Source of the DNA: JAJDXO01 sp965207535
Lineage (GTDB): Bacteria; Pseudomonadota; Alphaproteobacteria; Rhodospirillales; UBA2165
Reading direction: 5' to 3'
Assembly (NCBI GenBank): GCA_965207535.1
Contig: CBDBMR010000004.1
Coordinates: forward strand, 1 to 64,000
DNA: 64,000 bases
Both the position numbers and the translations under genes were made by a program. A model generated the notes under the pieces. It was not told the DNA's origin. It searched no databases and worked only from the letters and a program-made list of their open reading frames with translations. Positions 1 through 8,048 of this stretch are shown piece by piece; positions within the stretch are counted from its first letter, which is position 1; every line of letters starts with the position of its first letter.

Positions 1-497
1 TCCGCGCCGCCTTCATGGCTCAAGAAGGTGGCGGGGCCCTTGAGCGGCGTCGTGCTCGGCACGAAGGTGGCCGACTGCTGGTGGTTCGTCGCGTTGCTGA
101 TGGCGCTCACGTGGGGGCCAAACGCCCTGAACAGGAAGTGGGCCGACTTGGTGGTGCCCAGGCGGAACTCGCCCCATTGCTTCAGGTTGCCGACCTTGAG
201 ATACGATTCGTCGATGCTAGCTGCGTCGTTTATGTCGTCCGTCTCAAGCTGCACGATCACGTCAAATCGGATGCCGTTGTCGAGAGTGGTGTTGCCCCGG
301 AAGTAAATCTCCGAGTCGGTGTACATGTTGACGGCGCCTTGGTCTTTATGTGCTTCGCTGTCGGAAACGCCGCCCGCCCAGATAAAGAAGCCGCCAAGGC
401 CGAGCTTGACCTTCTCGGCGGCCTGGGCATCGGCGGGGGTGAGGGCCAGCAGGCCCGCAGCCGCCAAGGCCGTCGAACCAGTGGTCCACCGCTTCGG
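1..497 (-). CDS. Trimeric porin, N-terminal part (runs off the left edge)
   Basis: Outer-membrane beta-barrel porin for passive uptake of small solutes. About 165 codons are visible, read leftward off the window. A signal-peptide-like stretch (TALAAAGLLALTPADAQA) is followed by AEKVKLGLGGFF and by motifs such as GVSD, QLETDD and RLGTTKS that are typical of alphaproteobacterial porins. The expected beginning (Lys-Arg-Trp-Thr-Thr) is preceded by CCG at 497-495, where an ATG would be expected. No ATG, GTG or TTG occurs in frame until a GTG at 590, which would overlap the control region of the divergent DUF3576 gene. The start is therefore unresolved and the gene may have lost its initiation codon. 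The family call is confident; whether the gene is functional is not. Confidence 0.7.
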
Positions 498-603
498 CCA
501 CCAGAGGCAATCGGCGCATTGGCTATGGCGGGCGCAGGCTGTATAGTGGCCGCCGTGACGGGCCGCCGGAAACGGCCGGCCGGTCCCCACCAATCGAGCG
601 AAC

Positions 604-1158
604 GTGAAAGATATGGGTGCCATAACCGGTCCAAGGGGATTGCTGACGGCCGCCGCCGCCGCCGTCCTGCTGCTGACCGCCTGCGGGGGCGTGGAAGTCC
701 AGGAGAGCAATGTCCCCGACCACATTGATTCGTCCGGCAACCCGGTCGACCTGGACAACCGCGAGACCATATTCGGCGAGGGCGGCCTGTTCGGCGGGAA
801 CGCCACGCCCGGCCAGGGCGATGCCGGCGGCGGGATCGGGGTCAACGCGTTTCTCTGGCGGGCCAGCCTGGACACGGTCTCGGTCTGGCCAATCGCGTCC
901 GCGGATCCGTTCGGCGGCGTGATCATCACCGACTGGCACTCGCCCGAGGCGGCGCCCTCGGAACGGTTCAAGATGAACGTCTTCATTCTGGGCCGGGCGC
1001 TCAGGGCCGACGGCGTGCGGGTTTCCCTGTTCCGCCAGACCCGCGATTCGGCCGGAAACTGGCGCGACGCCTCGACACAGAAGGCTTCGTCCGTCCGTCT
1101 CGAAGAGGCCATCCTGACCCGCGCCCGCCAGCTTAGGCACCAAACCGCCACCCGATGA
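604..1158 (+). CDS. DUF3576 family lipoprotein
   Basis: Predicted outer-membrane or periplasmic lipoprotein of 184 residues. The N-terminus is a lipoprotein signal with the lipobox LLTAC (Cys27 counted from the GTG start at 604; an ATG at 613 is an alternative). The mature part carries signatures I associate with DUF3576: FGEGGLFGG, GIGVNAFLWRASLDTVS, ASADPFGGVIITDW, RADGVRVSLFRQTRD and a terminal AILTRARQLR. The family is widespread in alphaproteobacteria and has no established function. It is divergent from the porin with roughly 100 bp between them. In related genomes I recall it lying near leuS, but here the next 7 kb are insertion sequences. It looks intact and chromosomal. Confidence 0.85.
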   Translation: MKDMGAITGPRGLLTAAAAAVLLLTACGGVEVQESNVPDHIDSSGNPVDLDNRETIFGEGGLFGGNATPGQGDAGGGIGVNAFLWRASLDTVSVWPIASADPFGGVIITDWHSPEAAPSERFKMNVFILGRALRADGVRVSLFRQTRDSAGNWRDASTQKASSVRLEEAILTRARQLRHQTATR

Positions 1159-1171
1159 TTTTGGCGCCAAA

Positions 1172-1325
1172 GCGCCACCCTCACCCCAACCCTCTCCCAG
1201 GCCTACTCTGCCGAAGTCGCCTTCGGCTACGAAGGCTGGAAGGGAGAGGGAGCCTACTGTGCGTTCCCTCTCCCCCCTTTTTGAGGGGGAGAGGGTTGCG
1301 GAGGCTTGGCGAGGTGACCGCCAAG
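1172..1325. repeat. REP-like intergenic palindrome
   Basis: The stretch after the DUF3576 stop contains CCCTCACCCCAACCCTCTCCC, GGAGAGGGAG, CCCTCTCCCCC and GGGGGAGAGGG in complementary arrangement, so it can fold into nested hairpins. Similar pyrimidine-rich/purine-rich intergenic palindromes are common dispersed repeats in proteobacterial genomes. It may also serve as a terminator for the lipoprotein gene. No coding potential is evident. Confidence 0.55.
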
Positions 1326-1553
1326 CCTACCCGGCACTGGGCGAGGGGGAATTTCCATATCACCTTCACCCCCGACGCCTAGAGCGTTTCATATTTTGAC
1401 GGAAGCGTATCCTGCGTTTTTGAAGTAGTTGGCGCATTGCTGCGGCTCGATGGTGTCGATGAGGCGCCCGAGGTGGCGCCAGATGTCGTCGATCTCCCGC
1501 TTCTGGGCATTTCTCATCCAGTGCTTGATTTGGGCAAAGGTCTGCTCGATGGG

Positions 1554-1582
1554 TCGGTCAGTCGCTTCGCTTTGTGACCTGA
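1554..1582 (-). repeat. Mini-hairpin element ME1 (29 bp) in IS630-1
   Basis: On the minus strand the element begins TCAGGTCACAAAGCG and ends AAGCGACTGACCGA. The flanks are CCCGACCTCAAT and CCCATCGAGCAG, which join to the uninterrupted PDLN-PIEQ codons when the element is removed. It is identical to ME4 and one base different from ME2. There is no target duplication. Confidence 0.85.
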
Positions 1583-1684
1583 ATTGAGGTCGGGGGAGTA
1601 TTTGGGCAGGAGCCACAGCCTGGCTCCGGCGGCACGGATGGCGTTTCGCACGGCTTTTGACTTGTGGCTTCCGAGATTGTCCAT

Positions 1685-1713
1685 TCGGTCAGTCGCTCCG
1701 CTTTGTGACCTGA
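1685..1713 (-). repeat. Mini-hairpin element ME2 (29 bp) in IS630-1
   Basis: Same 29 bp element as ME1 with one substitution (GCGGAGCG instead of GCGAAGCG). On the minus strand it sits between ATCGTCATC and ATGGACAATCTCGG. It thus separates the Val-Ile codons from the catalytic Met-Asp-Asn-Leu-Gly codons. No target duplication is seen. Confidence 0.85.
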
Positions 1714-2571
1714 GATGACGATGTCGCCGGGCTTGAGGGTCGGCACGAGAAGTTGCTCGACGTAGGCGCGGAAGCACACGCCATTGATGGGGCCGTCGAA
1801 GACGCAGGGCGCGGTGAACCGGTCGCAGCGCAGCGCGCCGACGAAGGTCAGGGTGTGCCACCGCCCCTGGGGCGCAAAGCCACGGACCCGCTCCCCTTTC
1901 GGCCCCCAGCCGCGTAGCGGGGCCATATTGGTCCGGATCCAGGTTTCATCAATGAATACCAGCTGTTCGGGATCAAGCTTTGCCTGCCACGCCTTCCAGC
2001 GCTTGCGATGGCGGGCGATGTCCGCGCGCGCCCGTTCAACGGCGAACAGGGTTTTTTTTAAAGCGCAGCCCTTCACGGCGCAGAAACAGCCATACCGTGC
2101 TATGGGATACCCTGACACCCCGAGCGGCCAATTCGTCTCTCAGCCGATGCAGCGTCAGATGCGGCTCCTGGTCGATCCGGCCGACAATGAACTCCCGATG
2201 GGGCTCAAGAACCCGGCGGCGGTGACCGCCCATCTTGCCGGGCGCAACACTCCCCGTCCGCCGGTAGCGCTGCGACCACTTAACCACGCTCGAAACCGCA
2301 ACCCCAAACCGAGCCGCTACAGCGCGGCAACTCTCCCCCGCCAAAACCGCCGAAACAACACGCTCTCGCAAATCAATCGAATAAGGTCTCGCCATGAATG
2401 CTGGCCTCCTTGCCCAGCATCCATCTTGAATCATGGTTCGCCCATACTTGGGAATCCCTAAATTGATTCAATCAATCTCAAATACGCTCTAGGTCCTGTT
2501 GACATTTAACGGACTATTCATGGTTGGTGTGATTCAAGCAAGACCGGTTCGACTGGAGGGAGCGGGTCATG

Positions 2572-2601
2572 TAAGGTCATTTCGCAAAGCGAATTGACCG
2601 A
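2572..2601 (+). repeat. Mini-hairpin element ME3 (30 bp) in IS5 copy 1
   Basis: Reads TAAGGTCATTTCGC, AAA, GCGAATTGACCGA: an 11 bp stem with one mismatch around an AAA loop. It lies directly after the transposase start codon (GTCATG then TAAGG) and before CTTCGACGGGAA. IS5 copy 2 has ATG joined directly to CTTCGACGGGAA at 7283, so it preserves the empty site. The insertion creates a stop codon immediately after ATG. Confidence 0.9.
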
Positions 2602-2613
2602 CTTCGACGGGAA

Positions 2614-3350
2614 TTGACGGATATGCAATGGGACCGGATCAAGGGTTTGGTTCCAGGCAAAGAGGCGGATCGCGGCTCCACGGGTCGGGACAACCGCCTG
2701 TTTGTGGACGCCGTGCTGTGGATCGCCCGGGCGGGTTCGCCGTGGCGCGATCTTCCGGACGCCTTTGGCAACTGGAACAGCGTCTACGTGCGCTTTTCGC
2801 GGTGGGCCAAGGCGGGGGTTTGGGAGAGTCTTTTCAATGCCTTGGCGGAGGATCCCGACTTCGAATACCTGATCGTGGATTCGACCATCGTGCGGGCGCA
2901 TCAACATGCCGCCGGCGCAAAAGGGGGGCTCAGGCTCAGGCCATCGGCCGCTCGCGCGGCGGCCTGACGAGCAAAATCCACATCACCGTCGATGGCCTGG
3001 GCAATCCCTTGCGGTTCATCCTCACCGGCGGCCAGGTGGGCGACGTCACCCAGGCCGAGGGGCTGATCGCCGGGCTGCCGGGCGAGACCCTGATCGCCGA
3101 CACCGCCTACGACGCGAACCGCTTCCGCGCCCGCCTCGACAGCGCCGGGATGGCGGCGGTGATCCCCTCCAACCCGTCGCGGGCGCAAGCCCTGCCGTAC
3201 GACCCCGAACTCTACAAGGAAAGGCACGTCGTCGAATGTTTCATCAACAAGATCAAGCACTTCCGCCGCATCGCCACACGCTACGAAAAGACCGTCACCG
3301 CCTACATGGCCATGCTGTGCCTCGTCGGGGCGCTCATTTGGATGCGATAA
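2614..3350 (+). pseudogene. IS5 transposase, start codon separated by a mini-hairpin
   Basis: IS427-group DDE transposase made from two overlapping frames. Frame one runs from MTDMQWDRIKGLVPGK to AGAKGGLR. An A4G6 run near 2920 then allows a -1 slip into the frame encoding GRSRGGLTSKIHITVDGLG, LIADTAYDANRFR and HVVECFINKIKHFRRIATRYEKT. This is the family's usual programmed frameshift, and copy 2 has the identical arrangement. The native ATG at 2569 is now followed by TAA because of the inserted mini-hairpin. Translation could only restart at a TTG (2614) or ATG downstream, so the gene is probably crippled but not clearly dead. Confidence 0.8.
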
Positions 3351-4138
3351 CTGTCAACAGGACCTAGAGCAGATCCGTCATTGAGTGAATCTTAGGGATT
3401 CCCTTTGTTTTGGGGATGTGATTCAAGTTGGCTACTGGAGAAGGAGGCCAGCTTGCATGACGCGACCCTATTCCAATGATCTTCGCGAACGTGTTGTCCG
3501 GGCCCATCTGGCGGGCGAGCCGATCCGGTCGGTTGCGGCGCGTTTCGGAGTTGGTGTTTCCTGTGTGCCGCGCTGGACGGCGCGTTATCGCCAGACCGGG
3601 AGCGTGGCGCCGGGCAAGGTCGGCGGCCATCGTCCGTGGTTGCTGGCGTCGCACCGGACGCTGGTTCTCGAGTTGGTCCGCAAGACGCCGCATCTGACCA
3701 TCGACCGGCTTCGGGACCTTCTGGCGGCCGAAGGCGTTACGGTGTGCCGGGACACGATCTGGCGGTATCTGAAGCGCGAGGGTCTGAGCTTTAAAAAAAA
3801 CGCTGTTCGCCCTGGAGCAGGCCCGCAGGACGGTCTCCCGGAAGCGGACGCGCTGGCGGGCGCTCAAACGCCGGCTCGACCCGGATCGTCTGGTCTTCGT
3901 CGATGAGACCTGGATCAAGACCAACATGGCGCCCATACGCGGTTGGTCGGCGAAGGGCCAGCGCCTGAAGGGGTATGCACCCCACGGCCGCTGGCGCACC
4001 ATGACGTTCCTTGCCGGCCTGCGCACCGACGGCCTGTGCGCGCCCTATGTCTTCGATGGTCCGATCAACGGCCACTGCTTCCGAGCCTGGGTCGAACAGC
4101 TTCTCGTCCCGACACTCCGGCCCGGCGATCTCGTCATC

Positions 4139-4167
4139 TCAGGTCACAAAGCGAAGCGACTGACCGA
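4139..4167 (+). repeat. Mini-hairpin element ME4 (29 bp) in IS630-2
   Basis: Identical in all 29 bases to ME1, placed between CTCGTCATC and ATGGACAATCTCGG. This is the homologous position to ME2 in the clearly different IS630-1. No target duplication is present. Confidence 0.85.
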
Positions 4168-4321
4168 ATGGACAATCTCGGCAGCCACAAGGGCAAGGCC
4201 GTCCGTAGCGCCATCCGCAGCGCCGATGCCCATCTCTGGTTCCTGCCGGCCTACTCGCCCGACCTCAACCCGATCGAACAGACCTTCGCCAAGATCAAAC
4301 ACTGGATGCGCGACGCTGTAG

Positions 4322-4370
4322 AGCGACAATCTGGATGGCAGGTGCGCGTCAATCAGGATGTCAGTATTGA
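4322..4370. repeat. IS21 left terminal repeats
   Basis: GCGACAATCTGGATGGCAG is followed by GCGTCAATCAGGATGTCAG: two direct repeats of the transposase-binding type. They correspond to the repeats at the right end of the element. Confidence 0.7.
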
Positions 4371-4465
4371 CGTCGCGGCGATGTGAAGTTTTTCGGGACG
4401 TCGGACCAATTGCAAGAGTTTTTCCGCCGGTTCTGCTTTTGGCGGATTTGTCTGTCGCGGGACCA

Positions 4466-4503
4466 GCCGCGGCCCGCGAGCGTGAAGCGCCGCGGGCCGC
4501 GGG
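4466..4503. terminator. Strong GC hairpin downstream of istB
   Basis: CCGCGGCCCGCGAG and CGCCGCGGGCCGCGG are largely self-complementary and flank a short GCGTGAAG loop. The hairpin lies between the IS21 terminal repeats and the istB stop. It could terminate istAB transcription or shield the element from read-through. There is no obvious U-tract, so the role is inferred. Confidence 0.4.
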
Positions 4504-4523
4504 GTTGGCGCGGTGATGTCGGT

Positions 4524-5354
4524 TCAGCCGGTGGGCGTGTTTTTTTCCGTGGCCTTCTTGGCGGGCCGGCCCCGCTTGCGCGGTTTGGCATTGAGTGCTT
4601 CGCGCCGCCGGTAGCTCTCGACATTCATTTCCAGGATCGTGGCGCGGTGCACCAGGCGGTCGACGGCGGCGACGGCGGTGGTCTCGTCCGGGAAGATGCG
4701 GTTCCATTCGGAGAACGGCTGGTTTGCGGTGATCAGGAGCGAGCGGCGCTCGTACCTGGCCGAGATGAGTTCGAACAGCACGCTTGTTTCGGCCTGGTCC
4801 TTTTGGACGTAGGCGAAGTCGTCGAGGATCACGAGGTGGAACCGGTCGAGCCGCGCCATCAGGTTTTCCAGCGTCAGTTCACGTCGCGCCACCTGGAGGC
4901 GCTGCACCAGGTCGGTGGTCCTGGAGAACAGCACCCGGTAGCCGTTCTCCACCAGCGCCAGCCCGATCGCCGAGGCGATGTGGGACTTCCCCGTCCCGGG
5001 CGGGCCGAAGATCAGGCAGCAGGCGCCCTGGTCGAGCCATGCGTCGCCGGCGGCGAGCGCCATGACCTGGGCCTTCGAGATCGTCGGCACCGCGCTGAAG
5101 TCGAAGTTGGCGAGGCTCTTGCCGGGCAACAGCCGCGCCTCGCCCAGATGGCGCTGGATCCGCCGCCTGCCGCGCTCCGCCAGTTCGTGCTCGACGAGGA
5201 CGGAGAGGAACCGGGCCGCGGGCCAGCCTTCGGCGTCGGAACGCTCGGCGAAGGGTTCCCAGAACTCCCGCATCGTCGGCAGGCGCAGTTCCGAGAGCAT
5301 CAGGCCAAGCTTGACCCCGTCGACCATGACCGCATCATCGTCTGTCCGTGTCAT
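4524..5354 (-). CDS. istB: IS21 transposition helper ATPase IstB
   Basis: AAA+ ATPase of 276 residues that loads the IstA transposase on target DNA. Walker A is LIFGPPGTGKSHIA (about residues 113-126) and Walker B is HLVILDDFAYV (about 172-182). The region around STALLITANQPFSEW is seen here as SLLITANQPFSEW, matching sensor 1 of the family. The N-terminus MTRTDDDAVMVDGVKLGLML is typical. The start codon overlaps the istA stop in an ATGA arrangement (5351-5354), so the two are translationally coupled. The gene appears intact, so this IS21 copy may be active. Confidence 0.93.
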   Translation of the reverse strand: MTRTDDDAVMVDGVKLGLMLSELRLPTMREFWEPFAERSDAEGWPAARFLSVLVEHELAERGRRRIQRHLGEARLLPGKSLANFDFSAVPTISKAQVMALAAGDAWLDQGACCLIFGPPGTGKSHIASAIGLALVENGYRVLFSRTTDLVQRLQVARRELTLENLMARLDRFHLVILDDFAYVQKDQAETSVLFELISARYERRSLLITANQPFSEWNRIFPDETTAVAAVDRLVHRATILEMNVESYRRREALNAKPRKRGRPAKKATEKNTPTG

Positions 5355-6856
5355 GACGCGCCTCCCATGCTGAGCAGGTCGCCATAGCCGGCAAGCGGCG
5401 CGCGGATGACGTGAACCTCGGGCATCGCGCCGGGCTCCGGCGCGAACCGGGCCTTGAGGCTGTCGAGGTCCGGCAGCTTCCCGGCGGCGAGACAGCCGCC
5501 GATCTCGGCCGCCAGCGCCGCCTCGCAGTTTTCCTCATGGGCCAGCGCCAGGAGCCTCACCGTCAATCTGCAGGCAGCGCGTTCGCCCAGCTTGGACAAT
5601 GCCGCCTCGAAGCAGCGGCGGTAGGCCTCGCGCGGGAACAGTTCGTCGCGGTAGGTCAGGTTCATGAGCGCCATCGGCTTGGCCTTCAGGGAGTGGATGA
5701 CGTGGCGGTAGTTGACCACGTGCACGGCCTTGGTCGATGCGCCCTTGTGCTTGCGCGGCAGGGTCAGGTGATGGACGGAGCCGACATAGAGCTCCAGGCG
5801 GCCGTCGTAGAGCCGGACCCCGAGCCGGTGGCCGATCAGCCGCGAGGGCACGGTGTAGAACACCCCCCTCAGGATGAAGCCGCTGGACGAGGTGACGTCG
5901 ACGCTGGTTTCCTCGTAATCCGTGGTGCGCATCGGCGGCAGGTTCTGAAGCGTGTCGCATTCGGCCTTGATTCGTCCGGACCGGCGCGCATTGCCGCGTC
6001 CGACGATCTCCGCGATGAAGGCGCGATAGGCCGCGACATCGGCGAAGTCCGCCGACCCGCGGAGCGCCAGCGCGTCGGCGATCTCGCGCTTGAGGTGGCC
6101 GTGCGGGCTTTCAATCGCGCCGTTCTCGTGCGCCACGCCCCGGTTGTTGCGGGACGGGGCCATCCCGTAGTGCCGGCAGAGCAGGCGATAGCGCTCGGTC
6201 ATGTCCTCGGCATCGTCCTTGCAACGGTTCCGGAACCCCGCCGACAGGCTGTCGGTGCGATGCTCACCCGGCGCGCCTCCCAGGGACCAGAGGGCGGCCT
6301 GCAGTCCCGCGGCCAGGGCCGTGAAGCTCTCGCCGCCGAGAACCACGTCGGCATGCCGGAACCCCGACCAGGGAAGCCGGAAGTGGTACAGCATGTGATC
6401 CAGCGGCCGGCCGCCGACGGTGACGCCGGAAGCGTTCATGCGGGTGAAGTCCGACAGGCCGAGCCGGCCGGGCGTGTGCGTCTGCCGGAAGATCACCTCC
6501 CGGTCCGGGCCGTGGCGGGCCCGCCAGTCGCGGATCCGCCGTTCCAGGGTGCGGCGCACCCCCGGGTCCAGATCGGGGTGACGCCGCATCAGCTCCTCGA
6601 ACACGCCGACCGCGCGAATGCCCGAATCGCCCTCCAGCATCGGCACGACCTCCTCATCGAATATCCCGGCCAGCGGATCCGGGCGGCGGCGCCCCCGCGG
6701 GGCCTTCTTCTGAGAGGGGAGCGTCGGGTCCCGGTTGATCCGGTAGCCGCTGCGGGCGCTGAAGCCGGCCTTCGCGGCGGCCGCTTCCGTCGAGTGGGAT
6801 TTCCTGTGTTTCATGAAAGACCTCATTTGGTTGTCCGTTACGTGGTGACCGGGCAA
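5351..6856 (-). CDS. istA: IS21 transposase IstA
   Basis: DDE transposase of 501 residues. It begins MPGHHVTDNQMRSFMKHRKS, the usual start of this IS21 subgroup, followed by an HTH region. The DDE core includes LSDFTRMN (first Asp), EHRTDSLSA (second Asp) and ENGAIESPHGHLKRE (Glu). The C-terminal beta-barrel part contains VFYTVPSRLIGHRLGVRLYDG. It is full length with no frameshift and forms an operon with istB by a 4 bp overlap. IstA binds the terminal repeats seen at both ends of the element. Confidence 0.93.
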   Translation of the reverse strand: MPGHHVTDNQMRSFMKHRKSHSTEAAAAKAGFSARSGYRINRDPTLPSQKKAPRGRRRPDPLAGIFDEEVVPMLEGDSGIRAVGVFEELMRRHPDLDPGVRRTLERRIRDWRARHGPDREVIFRQTHTPGRLGLSDFTRMNASGVTVGGRPLDHMLYHFRLPWSGFRHADVVLGGESFTALAAGLQAALWSLGGAPGEHRTDSLSAGFRNRCKDDAEDMTERYRLLCRHYGMAPSRNNRGVAHENGAIESPHGHLKREIADALALRGSADFADVAAYRAFIAEIVGRGNARRSGRIKAECDTLQNLPPMRTTDYEETSVDVTSSSGFILRGVFYTVPSRLIGHRLGVRLYDGRLELYVGSVHHLTLPRKHKGASTKAVHVVNYRHVIHSLKAKPMALMNLTYRDELFPREAYRRCFEAALSKLGERAACRLTVRLLALAHEENCEAALAAEIGGCLAAGKLPDLDSLKARFAPEPGAMPEVHVIRAPLAGYGDLLSMGGAS

Positions 6857-7021
6857 CTTGCTCTCCTCTGCTCGAGAATGATCGCAAGGCTATTACCCGG
6901 CCAGCCGCAAACACCAAACAAGGCCCGGGAGGGGGAGAAAAATCGTCGTTCCGGCTGCCGCCAACTCCAGTCGGGCTACGCCCTCCTTACGTTGGCGCCA
7001 GCCGGAAGCACCCCCTCAACG

Positions 7022-7068
7022 AGACTGCCATCCTGATTGTCGCTGGACTGCCATCTTGATTGTCGCGC
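7022..7068. repeat. IS21 right terminal repeats
   Basis: ACTGCCATCCTGATTGTCGC and ACTGCCATCTTGATTGTCGC are two near-identical direct repeats, inverted relative to those at the left end. They are the presumed IstA binding sites. Confidence 0.75.
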
Positions 7069-7205
7069 TAGACGACGCACAGAAGCGCTCGATCAATGAT
7101 GCCTGGCGTCACCTCGGACGCCTCATCGATACCATCGAACCCCAAGAGTGCAGAAACTGCATAAGGAACGCCGGATACGGTCCAAACTAAAACGGATACG
7201 CTCTA

Positions 7206-8048
7206 GGTCCTGTTGACAATTAACGGACTATTCATGGTTGGCGTGATTCAAGCAAGACCGTTTCAACTGGCGGGAGCGTGTCATGCTTCGACGGGAACTG
7301 ACGGATATGCAATGGGACCGGATCAAGGGTTTGGTTCCGGGCAAAGAGGCGGATCGCGGCTCCACGGGTCGGGACAACCGCCTGTTTGTGGACGCCGTGC
7401 TGTGGATCGCCCGGGCGGGTTCGCCGTGGCGCGATCTGCCGGACGCCTTCGGCAACTGGAACAGCGTCTACGTGCGCTTTTCGCGGTGGGCCAAGGCGGG
7501 GGTTTGGGAGAGTCTTTTCAATGCCTTGGCGGAGGATCCCGACTTCGAATACCTGATCGTGGATTCGACCATCGTGCGGGCGCATCAACATGCCGCCGGC
7601 GCAAAAGGGGGGCTCAGGCTCAGGCCATCGGCCGCTCGCGCGGCGGCCTGACGAGCAAAATCCACATCGCCGTCGATGGCCTGGGCAATCCCTTGCGGTT
7701 CATCCTCACCGGCGGCCAGGTGGGCGACGTCACCCAGGCCGAGGGGCTGATCGCCGGGCTGCCGGGCGAGACCCTGATCGCCGACACCGCCTACGACGCG
7801 AACCGCTTCCGCGCCCGCCTCGACAGCGCCGGGATGGTGGCGGTGATCCCCTCCAACCCGTCGCGGGCACAAGCCGTGCCGTACGACCCCGAACTCTACA
7901 AGGAAAGGCACGTCGTCGAATGTTTCATCAACAAGATCAAGCACTTCCGCCGCATCGCCACACGCTACGAAAAGACCGTCACCGCCTACATGGCCATGCT
8001 GTGCCTCGTCGGGGCGCTCATTTGGATGCGATAAATGTCAACAGGACC
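7206..8048 (+). mobile_element. IS5-family (IS427 group) element, copy 2
   Basis: Same terminal repeats as copy 1 (GGTCCTGTTGACA and TGTCAACAGGACC), flanked by TA at 7204-7205 and 8049-8050. It has inserted in the TA junction between IS630-2 and the third IS630 fragment. It lacks the mini-hairpin present in copy 1 and so shows the uninterrupted sequence at that position. Confidence 0.9.
7283..8034 (+). CDS. IS5-family transposase (programmed frameshift), intact copy
   Basis: Starts ATGCTTCGACGGGAACTGACG (MLRRELTDMQWDRIKG). Frame one continues to about 7650. An A4G6 run (about 7606-7615) lets ribosomes slip -1 into the frame giving GRSRGGLTSKIHIAVDGLG, TLIADTAYDANRFRARLD and HVVECFINKIKHFRRIATRYEKTVTAYMAML, ending at the TAA at 8034. 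The DDE residues lie in IVDSTIVRAH, ADTAYD and the VECFINKIK region. The protein is a typical IS427-group transposase of about 250 residues and this copy looks functional. Confidence 0.88.

Larger units (their letters stand above)
1389..2395 (-). pseudogene. IS630 transposase, interrupted by two mini-hairpins
   Basis: DDE transposase. The N-terminal helix-turn-helix part starts at MARPYSIDLRERVV (2395). The catalytic half lies in another frame entered at an A8 run (minus strand, about 2051-2058): KKTLFAVERARADIA, then FIDETW (first Asp), DNLGSHK (second Asp) and PIEQTF (Glu). The A8 slip is probably the family's normal expression mode because the second IS630 copy has it too. Two 29 bp insertions fall exactly before the codons for MDNLGSHK and PIEQTF, and each shifts the frame by two, so this copy should be inactive. 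Without the inserts the protein would be of ordinary length for IS630. Confidence 0.85.
1380..2491 (-). mobile_element. IS630-family element, copy 1 (IS630-1)
   Basis: Element bounded by TA dinucleotides (1380-1381 and 2490-2491), as expected for the IS630/Tc1 superfamily, which duplicates TA. The inverted ends read GAGCGTTTCATATT on the left and, on the complementary strand of the right end, GAGCGTATTTGAG. It carries one transposase on the minus strand. Its right-hand TA is shared with the neighbouring IS5 copy. Two 29 bp mini-hairpins (1554-1582 and 1685-1713) interrupt the transposase. Confidence 0.85.
2492..3364 (+). mobile_element. IS5-family (IS427 group) element, copy 1
   Basis: Perfect terminal inverted repeats GGTCCTGTTGACA and TGTCAACAGGACC, flanked by TA on both sides (2490-2491 and 3365-3366). 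It is nearly identical to the copy at 7206-8048. It has inserted at the TA junction shared by two IS630 elements. It differs from copy 2 chiefly by the 30 bp mini-hairpin at 2572-2601. Confidence 0.9.
4317..7072 (-). mobile_element. IS21-family element
   Basis: Complete IS21-type element with ends TGTAGAGCGACAATC and, on the opposite strand, TCTAGCGCGACAATC. It is flanked by a 6 bp target duplication CGACGC (4311-4316 and 7073-7078). It carries istA and istB on the minus strand. Multiple subterminal copies of GACAATCnnGATGGCAG-like sequence occur at both ends, as is usual for the family. Confidence 0.9.
3457..7190 (+). pseudogene. IS630 transposase (copy 2), split by a mini-hairpin and IS21
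   Basis: The N-terminal part starts at MTRPYSNDLRERVV (3457) with helix-turn-helix modules. At an A8 run (about 3793-3800) the frame changes to give KKTLFALEQARR, FVDETWIKTNMAP (first Asp), DNLGSHKGKAVR (second Asp) and PIEQTFAKIKHWMRDA (Glu). The last segment, QKRSINDAWRHLGRLIDTIE to a TAA at 7188-7190, lies on the far side of the IS21 insertion. ME4 at 4139-4167 breaks the frame immediately before MDNLGSHK, the same codon boundary as ME2 in the other IS630. The gene is inactive as it stands. Confidence 0.85.
3365..7205 (+). mobile_element. IS630-family element, copy 2 (IS630-2), split by IS21
   Basis: Second IS630 element, diverged from copy 1, bounded by TA at 3365-3366 and 7204-7205. The ends read GAGCAGATCCGTCA and, on the complementary strand of the right end, GAGCGTATCCGTTTTAG. 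An IS21 element (4317-7072) interrupts it with a 6 bp target duplication. Removing IS21 and one duplicate restores a continuous reading through HWMRDAQKRSIND. It also carries mini-hairpin ME4. Confidence 0.85.

Noticed and set aside
5411..7036. 541-codon open frame on the plus strand
   Set aside because: It is antisense to istA/istB of the IS21 element; the minus-strand proteins have clear motifs and this one has none. GC-rich DNA keeps opposite frames open.
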